DNA of 64,000 nucleotides from Streptococcus oralis (GCF_001578935.1 NZ_KQ969522.1:367426-431425), one strand, 5' to 3'; positions 1 to 9,359 are shown, counted from the stretch's first letter. Notes: generated by a model from the sequence alone, not told the origin. Numbers and translations: made by a program.

Positions 1-52
1 GGTCCTGTACAAACAGAACCTTGGCCTTTTATTTATAATTAGTTGGGCGATC

Positions 53-1903
53 TTAGTCAGCATGAGTTGTCTCATTCGCAAAGGAAATAATCGCTTCTTT
101 AAGCTCATCTCCGCTGAGTGAACGGAACTCTTCAATCTTTTGATCAATCGCTTCTAGAGGCATGACGTTTACCTTACCAACGAAAATCTTGTCCATGACT
201 TGATTATCAACCAATTCGGTCGAAACCAAGAGTTCTTCATAGAGTTTTTCACCCGGACGAATACCGACTTCAACGATTGGAATTTCACTTTCCGTGTGCC
301 CGCTTAGAAGGACCATTTTCTTAGCCAAGTCGTAAATCTTGACCGGTTTGCCCATATCGAGGATAAAGACCTCTCCGTCCTTGGCATAAGCACCAGCATG
401 GATGACCAGACGGCTAGCCTCTGGAATGGTCATGAAGTAACGTGTCATACGGAAGTCTGTCACCGTTACAGGCCCGCCTTCAGAAATCTGACGTTCAAAG
501 ACAGGAATCACACTACCACGACTACCAAGAACATTCCCAAAACGAACTGCACAGTAGGTTGATTGACTACGTTGGTTAAAGCCAGTGACAATCAACTCTG
601 CCACGCGCTTAGTCGCACCCATAACGTTCGGTGGATTGACCGCCTTGTCAGTCGAAATCATGACCATCTTAGGTACTTTGGCCTCATCAACAGCCTTGGC
701 AACATTATAGGTCCCGAGGATATTGTTCTTGAAGGCTTCTTTTGGATTGCGCTCCATCATCGGAACATGTTTGTGGGCTGCAGCATGATAGACGATGGCT
801 GGTTTGTACTGTTCAAACACCTGCAAGAGACGGTCATAGTCCTGAATATCTGCAATAACAGGAACATAATCAATCCCTTGGAATGTACGGATCAACTCAT
901 GATAAATAAGGTAGATTGAATTTTCACCATGTCCAAGCAAGACGATACGCTCTGGGTTGAAGCGGCTAATCTGGCGACAAATTTCAGAACCAATCGAACC
1001 ACCAGCTCCTGTCACCAAGATGGTCTTACCTGTAATTTCTGCACCCAGGCGTGATTCGTCAAGGCGAATTTCCTGACGGCCCAAAAGGTCTGTGATATCA
1101 ATTTTTTGGAAACCACTACCTGGTTGGTGAAGCCCCTGAACAACTGTTTCAACCTTAGGCATCTTATAACATTTGACACCCAATTTATTACACATCTGCA
1201 GGATACGTTCATATTCTGATGGATCAAGCGACGGAATCGCAACGATAACACGCTCGATTTGGTAACGTTTGGCCAATTCAGGTAGATTGTCATAAGAACC
1301 TAGGACTGGGATTCCACCTAGTTTTTGTCCCTTTTTCTTTTCATCATTGTCCAAAATCCCTACTAGCTCAAGGTCGCTAGTTGGATGTTGGTAGCTGTTC
1401 ATAAAGAGGGCACCACCATCACCAGCACCAATCAAGAAGGTACGACGATGCTCTCCATCTCCACTACCTTGCTTGCGCTTAGAATAAATCAACTGCCAGG
1501 TGATGCGAGGAAGCAAGATGAGGAAGGTACTCAACAAAATGAAGAGCACGATGAAACGGATAGAAAATAATGGAAGAAAGGCATAGCAGATTCCATAAGA
1601 AAGAACACTACTGAGTGTCACTCCAAAAAAGATTTTCATAAAATCCGTAATCTTACTGTAGCGACTAATACTAGCATTCAGCCCCCAAAATGCAATTATG
1701 ATTTGATAGAGAAGGAAGGCTAAAAGAGTGTAAATCACATAGTCCACAGGCGCAGGATTTATTAGGCCGTAAAACAAGATATAAGACACGATGATGGAAA
1801 CCACCATACTCAGAATATCAAATATCCCCCAAAATACTTGTTTTTGCTGTTTATTTAAAATTTCAACCAGATCAATCACGTAATCTGTTAGTTTTTTATT
1901 CAT
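53..1903 (-). CDS. capD: CapD-family membrane-bound nucleotide-sugar 4,6-dehydratase
   Basis: Likely converts UDP-GlcNAc to a 4-keto-6-deoxy sugar at the inner face of the membrane. Seen: four hydrophobic segments in residues 25-135, a first nucleotide-binding-like stretch near residue 158 (IGAGDGG), a full Rossmann motif at 298-307 (TGAGGSIGSE), and the signatures HAAAHKHVPMME and STDKAVNPPNVMGATKR, where Met replaces the usual Tyr of the YxxxK motif, as in the CapD/WbpM/PglF family. The 616-residue length fits the long membrane-anchored form. It lies 75 bases downstream of a glycosyltransferase on the same strand. In pneumococcus I remember the equivalent pair (SP_0103/SP_0102) being assigned to the AATGal-Glc part of teichoic acid; that role is inference here. 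The coding end is only 52 bases from the window edge. Confidence 0.9.
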   Translation of the reverse strand: MNKKLTDYVIDLVEILNKQQKQVFWGIFDILSMVVSIIVSYILFYGLINPAPVDYVIYTLLAFLLYQIIIAFWGLNASISRYSKITDFMKIFFGVTLSSVLSYGICYAFLPLFSIRFIVLFILLSTFLILLPRITWQLIYSKRKQGSGDGEHRRTFLIGAGDGGALFMNSYQHPTSDLELVGILDNDEKKKGQKLGGIPVLGSYDNLPELAKRYQIERVIVAIPSLDPSEYERILQMCNKLGVKCYKMPKVETVVQGLHQPGSGFQKIDITDLLGRQEIRLDESRLGAEITGKTILVTGAGGSIGSEICRQISRFNPERIVLLGHGENSIYLIYHELIRTFQGIDYVPVIADIQDYDRLLQVFEQYKPAIVYHAAAHKHVPMMERNPKEAFKNNILGTYNVAKAVDEAKVPKMVMISTDKAVNPPNVMGATKRVAELIVTGFNQRSQSTYCAVRFGNVLGSRGSVIPVFERQISEGGPVTVTDFRMTRYFMTIPEASRLVIHAGAYAKDGEVFILDMGKPVKIYDLAKKMVLLSGHTESEIPIVEVGIRPGEKLYEELLVSTELVDNQVMDKIFVGKVNVMPLEAIDQKIEEFRSLSGDELKEAIISFANETTHAD

Positions 1904-1978
1904 AGGAATTTACTCCCCCTTAAAAGAGTCAAATGATACTATTGTTATGATAACCCGAATCGTTCAATCTATCAGGTC

Positions 1979-2809
1979 TTACTTGCTCTTTCTTAAAAGT
2001 TTGACAAAGATAAACTGACGTACAAAACCTGGACAAAGTGCAACAATTGCCTGAATGGCTACACTTTTAGCATACTCCATGTAAGAAATTTGCCCTCGCT
2101 CAAGCATCCTTTGGCGAGCTTGACGATAGAATTTAAGGTAACGCAAGCCACCTCGACGCTCAAACATCCCTGCACCTACACGAACCTTACACAAGATTTG
2201 ATCTAGGTTGCCAGTCTTGGCACCTGCCGCAATCATATTGAGCCAAAGGAGGTCATCCTCCATGTAAAGTCCGTCTTCGTAGTTGCCCGCCTTGAGGACC
2301 ATGTCCTTTTTGAACATGACTGTCATATGGTTAAAAGCGCTTCTCATTCTCTGATAAGCCACAATGTCTGCATGCTGAGTTGGAACACGACGATAAGACA
2401 CAATCTCATCTGGATTGTCAATGAACTCTGCAATCTGCCCACCTAAGAGGTCGAGATCTTCTTTCTCCATTAGCTGAAGCTGTTTCTCAAAACGATCCGG
2501 AACGGCTAAATCGTCCGTATCCATCCGGGCAATAATATCATACTGGCACTGTAAAACGCCGTATCGAAGAGCCAAGCCTAAACCTTGGTTTTGTTCTAAG
2601 GGGCACCGTTTAACTGGAATGTCTGACTGAGCTGCCACTTCATCTAGCACCTGATAGAGTTCGGGTGTGAGCGGTCCGTCCTCAACAAGAACAAGTTCGC
2701 TCGGTTTCAAGGTCTGGTTTTGAACACTTTTGATAGCATCTCTTAAAAAAGTCGGATTTTCCTTTACATAGACCGACATCAAGACACTGATTTTTTGCTT
2801 TTCAGGCAC
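1979..2809 (-). CDS. Family 2 (GT-A) glycosyltransferase
   Basis: A 276-residue GT2 enzyme without obvious membrane helices, apart from a weakly hydrophobic C-terminus. Visible signatures: the N-terminal nucleotide-binding strand (ISVLMSVYVKENP), the VLVEDGP loop, and the metal-binding ARMDTDD (DxD-type) motif about residue 95. It transfers a sugar from an activated donor; acceptor and linkage cannot be read from sequence. It precedes capD on the same strand, probably co-transcribed. By gene order it matches the pneumococcal gene proposed to add glucose to the AATGal-lipid precursor of teichoic acid (recollection, not tested). Confidence 0.85.
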   Translation of the reverse strand: MPEKQKISVLMSVYVKENPTFLRDAIKSVQNQTLKPSELVLVEDGPLTPELYQVLDEVAAQSDIPVKRCPLEQNQGLGLALRYGVLQCQYDIIARMDTDDLAVPDRFEKQLQLMEKEDLDLLGGQIAEFIDNPDEIVSYRRVPTQHADIVAYQRMRSAFNHMTVMFKKDMVLKAGNYEDGLYMEDDLLWLNMIAAGAKTGNLDQILCKVRVGAGMFERRGGLRYLKFYRQARQRMLERGQISYMEYAKSVAIQAIVALCPGFVRQFIFVKLLRKSK

Positions 2810-2967
2810 AGTTTTTCTCCAATGTATAGATTTCCTTCCACTATTTTATCACAAATTCTCCTAGTTTCCTATTTTTATATCAAATCAAGGAAAATTCTAG
2901 TAAAGAAATGTATCTCCTTTCACTCTATTCTCGCTTAAATCAATCGAACTTTCTTAGCTGTCATTAC

Positions 2968-2996
2968 TTGACATTATAGGGAAAAAACCTTAAAAT
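2968..2996 (+). promoter_or_regulatory. Sigma-A promoter of the MFS transporter gene
   Basis: A perfect -35 TTGACA, a 17-base spacer and -10 TAAAAT, ending 34 bases before the ATG. The gene's ribosome site is GAGG, 7 bases from the start. The 221-base gap to the divergent glycosyltransferase shows nothing else clear. Confidence 0.75.
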
Positions 2997-3030
2997 AAGC
3001 TGTTATTAAAATCATCCTATCGAGGTTTTT

Positions 3031-4197
3031 ATGAAAAAACAATCACTCTTTTTTGTTCTAGGAATTGTTTTAATCGGGACCGTTTTACGCTCTCCTTTTA
3101 CTGCTCTTCCAACCATTTTAGGAGATATCGCTCAGGGACTAGGAGTGGAGGTTAGCTCTCTTGGAATTTTAACCAGTCTCCCTCTCTTGATGTTTGCTCT
3201 TTTCTCTGCTTTTGCAAGCCGCTTGGCACAAAAAATCGGATTGGAACATCTCTTTACTTACTGTCTGCTCCTCTTAACTGTTGGCTCTGCCATTCGTATT
3301 TTCAATCTTCCCCTTCTCTATCTGGGAACTCTGATCATCGGAGCGAGCATCGCCATTTTCAATGTACTCCTCCCCAGTATGATTCAGGCAAATCAGCCTC
3401 AAAAGATTAGTTTCCTAACAACGCTCTATGTCACTGCCATGGGAATTTCGACAGCCATCGCTTCTTATCTTTCGGTCCCTATCACCCAAGCTAGTTCTTG
3501 GAAGGGCCTCATCCTCCTTCTCAGCTTTCTCTGTCTGGTCACTCTGCTAGTCTGGTTGCCAAATCATCACCACAACCACCACCTAGAAAACCAAAAAGAA
3601 AAGCAAGTCAAAGAGAATATTCTAAAAAGTAAAGATGTCTGGGCTATCATTATCTTTGGCGGACTTCAGTCCTTGCTCTTTTATACAAGCATGACATGGT
3701 TGCCAACTATGGCTGTTAGTGCTGGTATTTCTAATAGTGATGCAGCTCTCCTCGCTTCTATTTTCTCACTGATCAGCATTCCTTTTTCAATGACTGTTCC
3801 AAGTCTGACGACTCGTCTATCAGATGGTCACCGTCGAATCATGCTGGCAATTATCTCTATCGCTGGGATGACAGGAATTGCCATGCTCTTGTATCCAACC
3901 AATAATTTCCTCTACTGGTTAGTTGTCCATCTCTTGATTGGAACGGCCTGCAGTGCCCTCTTCCCCTACCTCATGGTTTGCTTTTCACTTAAAACCAGTT
4001 CTCCCGAAAAGACCGCTCAGCTATCAGGACTAGCGCAAACAGGAGGCTACATCTTAGCAGCTTTTGGGCCCGCCTTGTTTGGTTACAGTTTTGAACTTTT
4101 CCAATCTTGGATCCCAGCTGTCCTTGCCCTTCTAGTCATCGATATCATCATGACCGCCTCACTCTTTATGGTGGATCGGGCTGATAAAATTCTTTAA
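3031..4197 (+). CDS. Major facilitator superfamily transporter, CynX/NimT type
   Basis: A 388-residue protein with about 12 hydrophobic segments and a His-rich central loop near residue 185 (HHHNHHLEN) between the two six-helix halves. The opening stretch (RSPFTALPTILGDIA) is typical of the CynX/NimT/YeaN subgroup, whose members move cyanate, 2-nitroimidazole or other small organic ions. The substrate here is unknown. It is monocistronic: its own promoter precedes it and a hairpin terminator begins at its stop codon. It matches the pneumococcal gene between the teichoic-type genes and the PadR cassette. Confidence 0.85.
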   Translation: MKKQSLFFVLGIVLIGTVLRSPFTALPTILGDIAQGLGVEVSSLGILTSLPLLMFALFSAFASRLAQKIGLEHLFTYCLLLLTVGSAIRIFNLPLLYLGTLIIGASIAIFNVLLPSMIQANQPQKISFLTTLYVTAMGISTAIASYLSVPITQASSWKGLILLLSFLCLVTLLVWLPNHHHNHHLENQKEKQVKENILKSKDVWAIIIFGGLQSLLFYTSMTWLPTMAVSAGISNSDAALLASIFSLISIPFSMTVPSLTTRLSDGHRRIMLAIISIAGMTGIAMLLYPTNNFLYWLVVHLLIGTACSALFPYLMVCFSLKTSSPEKTAQLSGLAQTGGYILAAFGPALFGYSFELFQSWIPAVLALLVIDIIMTASLFMVDRADKIL

Positions 4198-4224
4198 ACT
4201 TCTAGTTTTTACTAGGAGTTTTTT
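4197..4224 (+). terminator. Rho-independent terminator of the MFS gene
   Basis: A ten-pair stem (AACTTCTAGT / ACTAGGAGTT, one G-T pair), a TTTT loop, then a T run. It starts at the last base of the stop codon. Confidence 0.8.
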
Positions 4225-4314
4225 ATATATAAAATTTTTACACATATTTCTTGACAGGGCTTTCAACTTGAGATACAATATATTTGAAAAGAGTATATAT
4301 AAAATTTTTATATA
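4224..4314 (+). promoter_or_regulatory. padR promoter flanked by two copies of a 17-base operator-like repeat
   Basis: The promoter is TTGACA (4251-4256), a 17-base spacer, TACAAT (4274-4279). An identical 17-mer, TATATATAAAATTTTTA, occurs at 4224-4240 and 4294-4310, bracketing it. The downstream copy extends into a perfect 19-base palindrome (4296-4314, TATATAAAA-T-TTTTATATA). This layout suits autoregulation by the PadR protein encoded just downstream. It is not the classical ATGT-N8-ACAT PadR site, so the assignment is inference. Confidence 0.6.
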
Positions 4315-4332
4315 ATATAAAGGAGGTTTCCC

Positions 4333-4659
4333 ATGTACTTCCCAACATCCTCTGCCTTGATCGAATTTCTCATCTTGGCTGTACTGGAGCAGGGGGATTC
4401 TTATGGTTATGAGATTAGTCAAACCATTAAACTCATCGCCAACATCAAAGAATCTACGCTCTATCCCATTCTCAAAAAATTGGAAGCCAGTGGCTTTCTG
4501 ATCACCTACTCTAGAGAGTTTCAGGGGCGTATGCGCAAATACTACTCCTTGACCAATCGGGGCGTAGAGCAGCTCATTACTCTAAAGGAAGAGTGGACGC
4601 TCTATACCGGCACCGTCAACGGCATCATAGAAGGGAGTATCCGCCATGACAAGAACTGA
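4333..4659 (+). CDS. PadR-family transcriptional regulator
   Basis: A 108-residue winged-helix repressor-type protein. Seen: the PadR opening (LIEFLILAVLEQGDSYGYEISQ) and the wing region (ESTLYPILKKLEASGFL, GRMRKYYSLTNRG). The start has a strong AAAGGAGG site. The reading frame overlaps the next gene by 14 bases, so translation is probably coupled. PadR regulators paired with DUF1700 and DUF4097 membrane proteins are a common Firmicute envelope-stress cassette; the inducer is unknown. The flanking repeats suggest it controls its own operon. Confidence 0.92.
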   Translation: MYFPTSSALIEFLILAVLEQGDSYGYEISQTIKLIANIKESTLYPILKKLEASGFLITYSREFQGRMRKYYSLTNRGVEQLITLKEEWTLYTGTVNGIIEGSIRHDKN

Positions 4660-5239
4660 CTATCTGACTCAGTTAGAAACCTATCTCCATAAACTACCTG
4701 AAGCTGACCGCATCGAAGCTATGGACTACTTTAAGGAACTATTTGACGATGCCGGTTCAGAGGGCGAAGAGGAGCTCATTGCCAGTCTAGGAACACCAAA
4801 AGAAGCGGCTCATGATGTCCTCTCTAACCTCCTCAATAAGAAGGTCAATGAAGCCCCTGCCCAAAAGAATGACCGCCAACTGCTGCACATTGCACTCTTG
4901 GCCTTACTAGCAGCCCCTATCGGCATTCCTGTTGGAATTGCAATTATCTTAACCATTATCGGGCTTTTTATCGCGGCTGTCTCCGTCATTCTAGCTTTTT
5001 TCACCGTTTCGGTGACGGGAATCCTGCTGGGTGGACTTTTTATCGTAGAGAGCTTTAGTGTTCTGGTCGAAGCTAAATCTGCCTTTATCTTGATTTTTGG
5101 GGCTGGTTTGCTTTCTATCGGTGCTTCTTCTCTTGTTCTACTGGGTATCTCCTATGTAGCTCGTTTCTTTGGCCTCCTAGTCGTCCGCTTGGTGCAATGG
5201 ATTCTTAAAAAAGGAAAGAGAGGTGACAGACATGCGTAA
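4646..5239 (+). CDS. DUF1700 (HAAS-type) membrane protein
   Basis: A 197-residue protein. The N-terminal 70 residues form the helical DUF1700 signature (YLTQLETYLHKLPEADRIEA, then YFKELFDDAGSEGEEELIASLG). About four hydrophobic helices follow, and the C-terminus is basic. The start ATG sits inside the padR end behind a GAAGGGAG site. It overlaps the following gene. In this family the N-terminal domain probably works with the PadR partner in membrane signalling; biochemical function is unknown. Confidence 0.88.
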   Translation: MTRTDYLTQLETYLHKLPEADRIEAMDYFKELFDDAGSEGEEELIASLGTPKEAAHDVLSNLLNKKVNEAPAQKNDRQLLHIALLALLAAPIGIPVGIAIILTIIGLFIAAVSVILAFFTVSVTGILLGGLFIVESFSVLVEAKSAFILIFGAGLLSIGASSLVLLGISYVARFFGLLVVRLVQWILKKGKRGDRHA

Positions 5240-6176
5240 ATTGACAAAAGGATTTCTCATCTTTGGTGTGGTTTCCACAATTCTCGGTTTTATTATGATC
5301 ATTATAGGCGCCCAGTCCAATGGTATTCAAAGTTTACTTGCCATGTCAAAAGACCCCGTCTATGACAATCGTATCGAAGAAGTAACCTTTGGAAATGAAG
5401 TGGAAAAACTTGATTTAGCCCTTGAGGAACATAGCCTAACCATCACAGAGTCTGTAGATGACAAGATCCACATCACCTATCATCCGTCTGTGTCTGGTCG
5501 TCACGATCTAACTACTGGCATGAGTGACAAAACACTGAGCGTCACTGACAAACAAGCCTCCCAACATCGTTTTCTCGGTTCAGGAATCGAAGGCCTACTT
5601 CGTATTGCCAGCAGTTATTCTCACCGTTTTGACGAAGTCATTCTCTCCCTCCCTAAAGGAAGAAAGCTGCAAGCTATCACCGTCTCAGCCAATCGTGGAC
5701 AAACCAATATCATAAATGCTAGCCTTGAAAATGCGACCCTCAATACAAACGGCTATCTCCTCCGAATTGAAGGAAGTCGTATCAAGAACAGCAAATTCAC
5801 AACGCCCAATATCATCAATATCTTTGATACAGACCTTACAGATAGTAAACTAGAGTCAACAGAAAATCACTTCCACGCCGAAAAAATCCAAGTACACGGT
5901 AAGGTGGAATTGGTGGCGAACACAGACCTAAACCTACTACTTTCCGAAGAAGAAAAACAAAGAATCAACTTAGACCTTTCAACAAAACATGGTTCTATTA
6001 TCCATTTTCTGAGAGAAGGAAGACGTTCGTTTAAAAATGAAGAAAACAAAGATGAACGTTTAAGCAATCCTTATAAAACTGAAAAAGCAGATATCAAGGA
6101 TCTACTCATTGCAAAAGCCAACCAGGATATCTACCTACCTAAAGAAGAGCACTCTGCTCCATCTAGAAATCATTGA
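5232..6176 (+). CDS. DUF4097-type (adhesin-like beta-repeat) membrane-anchored protein
   Basis: About 314 residues. One N-terminal membrane segment (FLIFGVVSTILGFIMIIIGA) is followed by an extracytoplasmic region of short repeating beta-strand units (for example ATLNTNGYLLRIEGSRIKNS) typical of DUF4097. An upstream GTG at 5223 is in frame, but the ribosome site AAAGAGAGG is better spaced for the ATG at 5232, so that start is preferred. It is the last gene of the padR cassette. The stop codon lies inside the -35 box of the next gene's promoter. Confidence 0.85.
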   Translation: MRKLTKGFLIFGVVSTILGFIMIIIGAQSNGIQSLLAMSKDPVYDNRIEEVTFGNEVEKLDLALEEHSLTITESVDDKIHITYHPSVSGRHDLTTGMSDKTLSVTDKQASQHRFLGSGIEGLLRIASSYSHRFDEVILSLPKGRKLQAITVSANRGQTNIINASLENATLNTNGYLLRIEGSRIKNSKFTTPNIINIFDTDLTDSKLESTENHFHAEKIQVHGKVELVANTDLNLLLSEEEKQRINLDLSTKHGSIIHFLREGRRSFKNEENKDERLSNPYKTEKADIKDLLIAKANQDIYLPKEEHSAPSRNH

Positions 6177-6201
6177 CAAAAACGCTTTCATCTGCTAGTC
6201 T
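6173..6201 (+). promoter_or_regulatory. Promoter of the 320-residue membrane protein gene
   Basis: TTGACA at 6173-6178, a 17-base spacer and TAGTCT at 6196-6201; AAAAGGAGG precedes the ATG. The spacer contains AACGCTTTCA, which resembles half of a cre site with two mismatches overall, so catabolite control is only a possibility. Confidence 0.6.
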
Positions 6202-6237
6202 AAAGATAGAAAACGACCATAAAAAGGAGGTTCCACC

Positions 6238-7200
6238 ATGACACAAGAATGGTTTGAAAGTGCCGATCTTGAGAAAAAATCACCTCAGACGAAATCAGAA
6301 ATCCAACCCGACGAGCCAGAGACTTCGGAAACTGTGGAAACTGAACCACAAGTAAGCGAAGAAACACCTGTCTCACCTAAAGAGATGGAAAGGCATGAGG
6401 AGGAAGCTCCCGAAATGACTGAGGAAACCCAAACCGAAGAAGAGGGAGAAGGGAAAGCTGAAGAGGAACACAAGCAAGAAAACCCTGCAAAAGAGAAAAG
6501 TATCCTCAGCAAGGCTTTAGAAAGCCCCTATATCCCAGATATTGACCCTCGTAAAACAGCCAGATTCAAAGAAGAAATTGCACTATTTTGGGCTTGGCTA
6601 CTGGATGCTATCCAAGAACCAACTGCTAGCAAGACTACGGACCAAAAGCATCGTTACAGTGTCTTTGGCCTGCTCACTTTGCTATCCTCGATTAACCTTT
6701 TCTTTAGTATCTATCATATCAAGCATCTCTACTACGGCTATATGGCCTCTATTGCCAATAATTTACCTAATCAGCTCCCTCCTTTAGATCTCTTTGCTGG
6801 ACTCTCCATCTTTGTCGCTAGCGCTCTATTTTACTTTTCTATCATTTTGGGAGGATTCACTGTCCGACGTGTACTGGACCAGGAGAGCGACTTCACATTC
6901 CAAGAAGCTTGCGATCGTTACAGCCGACTCTTTGCTATCCCGCTTGTCCTAACGGCTCTAGCAAGTTTCTTTGCACTCTTTGGTGGCTTACGATTTGCTG
7001 GCATCCTCACTCTTCTAAGCATGGCCATCTTTGCCCTTGGGAATCTCTTTGTGATTAGCAAACCAAGTAAGACCAGTAGCCTTGACCCATTTTATCGTTT
7101 CTTGCTAGCTGTCTTACTTAATGGTGCTATTCTCTTACCCTTCTTCATTGCAGAGCTCGCGCTGACAGTTGACTACCTTCGCATCCTGACCTTCTTTTAA
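6238..7200 (+). CDS. Membrane protein with acidic N-terminal tail (DUF6574-like)
   Basis: 320 residues. The first ~95 are hydrophilic and very rich in Glu, Thr and Pro, probably disordered and cytoplasmic. A linker follows (ILSKALESPYIPDIDPRK), then about five hydrophobic helices (from residue ~140 to the end). I believe this corresponds to the DUF6574 family of streptococci but cannot confirm it. It is transcribed from its own promoter after the padR cassette and ends at a bidirectional terminator. No catalytic motif is visible. Confidence 0.75.
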   Translation: MTQEWFESADLEKKSPQTKSEIQPDEPETSETVETEPQVSEETPVSPKEMERHEEEAPEMTEETQTEEEGEGKAEEEHKQENPAKEKSILSKALESPYIPDIDPRKTARFKEEIALFWAWLLDAIQEPTASKTTDQKHRYSVFGLLTLLSSINLFFSIYHIKHLYYGYMASIANNLPNQLPPLDLFAGLSIFVASALFYFSIILGGFTVRRVLDQESDFTFQEACDRYSRLFAIPLVLTALASFFALFGGLRFAGILTLLSMAIFALGNLFVISKPSKTSSLDPFYRFLLAVLLNGAILLPFFIAELALTVDYLRILTFF

Positions 7201-7207
7201 CCAAAAT

Positions 7208-7237
7208 CCCTGTCATTTGTTAATGACAGGGGTTTTT
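7208..7237 (+). terminator. Bidirectional terminator
   Basis: CCCTGTCATT / AATGACAGGG, a perfect ten-pair stem with T5 on the right and A4 on the left. It serves the converging membrane-protein and DUF4299 genes. Confidence 0.88.
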
Positions 7238-7261
7238 ATGCTTACTCTTTTTAAACCGTGT

Positions 7262-8122
7262 CTACTTGACGACTGCCAATTCCTCAAAATCTTTTCCCAA
7301 AATGGCTTGTACTTCTAATTGATTAGCATCTAGTTGGTGGTAAGATTCTGATGGTAATACCTCGAGGAATTTTGCATAGTCCAAGCGAGCGATGGCTTCA
7401 TAGTCTTCTGGTTTGGACCCATCACCAGAAATCGTCACTAGGTCAATCTCCCAAACAAGTTCCTTGCCTGCTAACTGCTCGGTGTAAGGCGCTGGTACAA
7501 CGGGTTTCTTTGGCAAAATTGTCTTGACTCCTTGGGCTAGGTGGTAGATACCGTGTACCTTTTCTTGGGCGTCTGGGTAAAATTTCACACTGGCAAGGTA
7601 GGCATCAGAGCCTTGAACCTTCTTGACCAGCTCTTCAAAACGTGCCAATCCGTCCTCAACCAAAAAGCTCTCGAGGTATTCCTTGTTCAAATAGATAGGA
7701 GACAAGAGCCCTTGGCAGTATACTAGACGAGCCACCTTATCCGCTAGATAATTCTGAACTATTTGTCGGAAATAGGCTTCAAAATCAAATCCTTCTAGCC
7801 CTTCTACCACTTGCCCCAACTTGTTCGATAGGGCTTGGAGGAGAGCTTCTACAATCTCCCAGTCCGCTCTGGTAAGGAAGTCTGGAATCACCACTTGGTA
7901 GCCTTTTCGACTATCCGCATAGTTCACCTTGAAGAGAAATTGCGACTGACCTACAATCCCACACTCCATGTATTCGAGACGATTGAGGGGCTGACGGAGA
8001 TAGACTGCATCATAACTATGCGACTCCAAGCCCTCCACCAAGGCCAGGATGGACTTAGCAGTCAAGACCTCCTGTTGTCCTAGAATGCTTTCTTTATTTG
8101 GGATAAAAAATGTTTTCGCCAT
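7262..8122 (-). CDS. DUF4299-like cytosolic protein of unknown function
   Basis: 286 residues with no signal peptide or membrane helix. I think it belongs to DUF4299, found in streptococci next to trhO; this is recollection. The start ATG follows AAAGGAGG. No catalytic motif is recognised. The interesting part is regulation: a perfect catabolite-responsive element lies just downstream of its -10 box, in the same arrangement as at the N-glycan importer promoter, so it is probably repressed by CcpA on glucose. Confidence 0.7.
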   Translation of the reverse strand: MAKTFFIPNKESILGQQEVLTAKSILALVEGLESHSYDAVYLRQPLNRLEYMECGIVGQSQFLFKVNYADSRKGYQVVIPDFLTRADWEIVEALLQALSNKLGQVVEGLEGFDFEAYFRQIVQNYLADKVARLVYCQGLLSPIYLNKEYLESFLVEDGLARFEELVKKVQGSDAYLASVKFYPDAQEKVHGIYHLAQGVKTILPKKPVVPAPYTEQLAGKELVWEIDLVTISGDGSKPEDYEAIARLDYAKFLEVLPSESYHQLDANQLEVQAILGKDFEELAVVK

Positions 8123-8135
8123 AACTGGCCTCCTT

Positions 8136-8158
8136 TGAAATCGTTTACATATAGTATA
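8136..8158 (-). promoter_or_regulatory. -10 box with perfect cre site, DUF4299 gene
   Basis: On the minus strand TATACT (8158-8153) is followed two bases later by ATGTAAACGATTTCA (8150-8136), matching all fixed positions of WTGNAANCGNWNNCW. A cre over the transcription start normally means repression by CcpA. The -35 is weak. Confidence 0.75.
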
Positions 8159-8215
8159 CCCTATTTTCCTGAAAGATACAGAAACAAACTTTAGATTTTT
8201 GAATAAAAAGCATAG

Positions 8216-8238
8216 AAAAACAGCCCTGAAGGCTGTTT
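8216..8238 (-). terminator. Terminator of trhO
   Basis: AAACAGCC / GGCTGTTT stem; on the minus strand it is followed by a T run. It lies 4 bases after the trhO stop codon. Confidence 0.85.
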
Positions 8239-8241
8239 GCT

Positions 8242-9228
8242 TTATACTGTAGCGACTTGATCCAAGCTTTCACCGATAGCTGCTAGGCGCTCGATTACTT
8301 CTGCTTGTGTCAATTCATTTTCTGAAACATAGCGGTTGCGTGGGTGAACACGGCACTCGTGTGAGCAGCCACGAAGGTACTTGTCTTCATTTTCTTCTGA
8401 TGTTAGGATACGACGGTTACAGAAGGGATTTCCACAGTTGACATAGCGTTCACATGGTGTTCCATCAAACCAGTCTTTCCCTACGATGGTTGGATTGACA
8501 TGGTTGACATCGACTGCAATACGCTCGTCAAAGACGTACATTTTCCCATCCCAAAGCTCACCTTGGACTTCTGGGTCTTTCCCGTAAGTTGCGATTCCTC
8601 CGTGCAATTGGCCGACATCTTTGTAGCCTTCACGGACCATCCAGCCTGAGAATTTCTCACAACGAACTCCACCTGTACAGTAAACCACGACACGCTTGTC
8701 CATGAATTTTTCCTTGTTGTCACGGACCCATTGTGGCAACTCACGGAAGTTGCGGATGTCTGGACGAATAGCCCCACGAAAATGTCCTAGATCGTACTCA
8801 TAATCATTACGTGTGTCAAGGACAACTGTATCTTCGTCAAGAAGGGCTTCTTTAAACTCTTTTGGAGACAAGTAAGCGCCTGTTGTTTCAAGTGGGTTGA
8901 TGTCGTTGTCGAAGTCGTTGTCTTCCAAACCAAGGTGGACAATTTCTTTCTTGTAGCGAACAAACATCTTCTTGAAGGCTTGTTCATTTTCTTCGTCAAT
9001 CTTGAACCAAAGGTCTTCCATACCTGGAAGGCTGTGAACGTAGTCCATGTATTTTTGAGTTGTTTCGTAGTCACCTGAAACGGTTCCGTTAATTCCCTCG
9101 TCAGCGACTAGGATACGGCCTTTGAGACCGATTGATTTACAGAAAGCCAAGTGGTCAGCCGCAAATTGCTCTGCGTTTTCAATTGGAGTATAAAGGTAGT
9201 AAAGTAAGACACGAATATCTTTTGCCAT
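8242..9228 (-). CDS. trhO: tRNA uridine(34) hydroxylase TrhO (rhodanese-like, UPF0176)
   Basis: Makes 5-hydroxyuridine at the wobble position of tRNAs using oxygen (the YceA/TrhO family role). Seen: the N-terminal ferredoxin-like domain ([17 protein letters not shown]), a rhodanese domain with the active-site loop [13 protein letters not shown], and a C-terminal Cys-rich segment ([25 protein letters not shown]). The start at 9228 (MAKDIRVLL) is chosen because conserved sequence begins there; an upstream in-frame ATG would add 15 unconserved residues. Total 328 residues, the family length. Confidence 0.95.
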   Translation of the reverse strand: MAKDIRVLLYYLYTPIENAEQFAADHLAFCKSIGLKGRILVADEGINGTVSGDYETTQKYMDYVHSLPGMEDLWFKIDEENEQAFKKMFVRYKKEIVHLGLEDNDFDNDINPLETTGAYLSPKEFKEALLDEDTVVLDTRNDYEYDLGHFRGAIRPDIRNFRELPQWVRDNKEKFMDKRVVVYCTGGVRCEKFSGWMVREGYKDVGQLHGGIATYGKDPEVQGELWDGKMYVFDERIAVDVNHVNPTIVGKDWFDGTPCERYVNCGNPFCNRRILTSEENEDKYLRGCSHECRVHPRNRYVSENELTQAEVIERLAAIGESLDQVATV

Positions 9229-9284
9229 AAGATTTGTTCTCTTTTCTATTCTTAAATTTTCAGAATTTTTCATTCAACTATACT

Positions 9285-9313
9285 AGTATACCCACTTGGG
9301 AAAACGAATGCAA
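9285..9313 (-). promoter_or_regulatory. Promoter of trhO
   Basis: Minus strand TTGCAT (9313-9308), a 17-base spacer, TATACT (9290-9285). Confidence 0.7.
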
Positions 9314-9359
9314 TTTATTTGACCGGAAATTGTATAGAGAGACCTGCCACTGCACTTTA

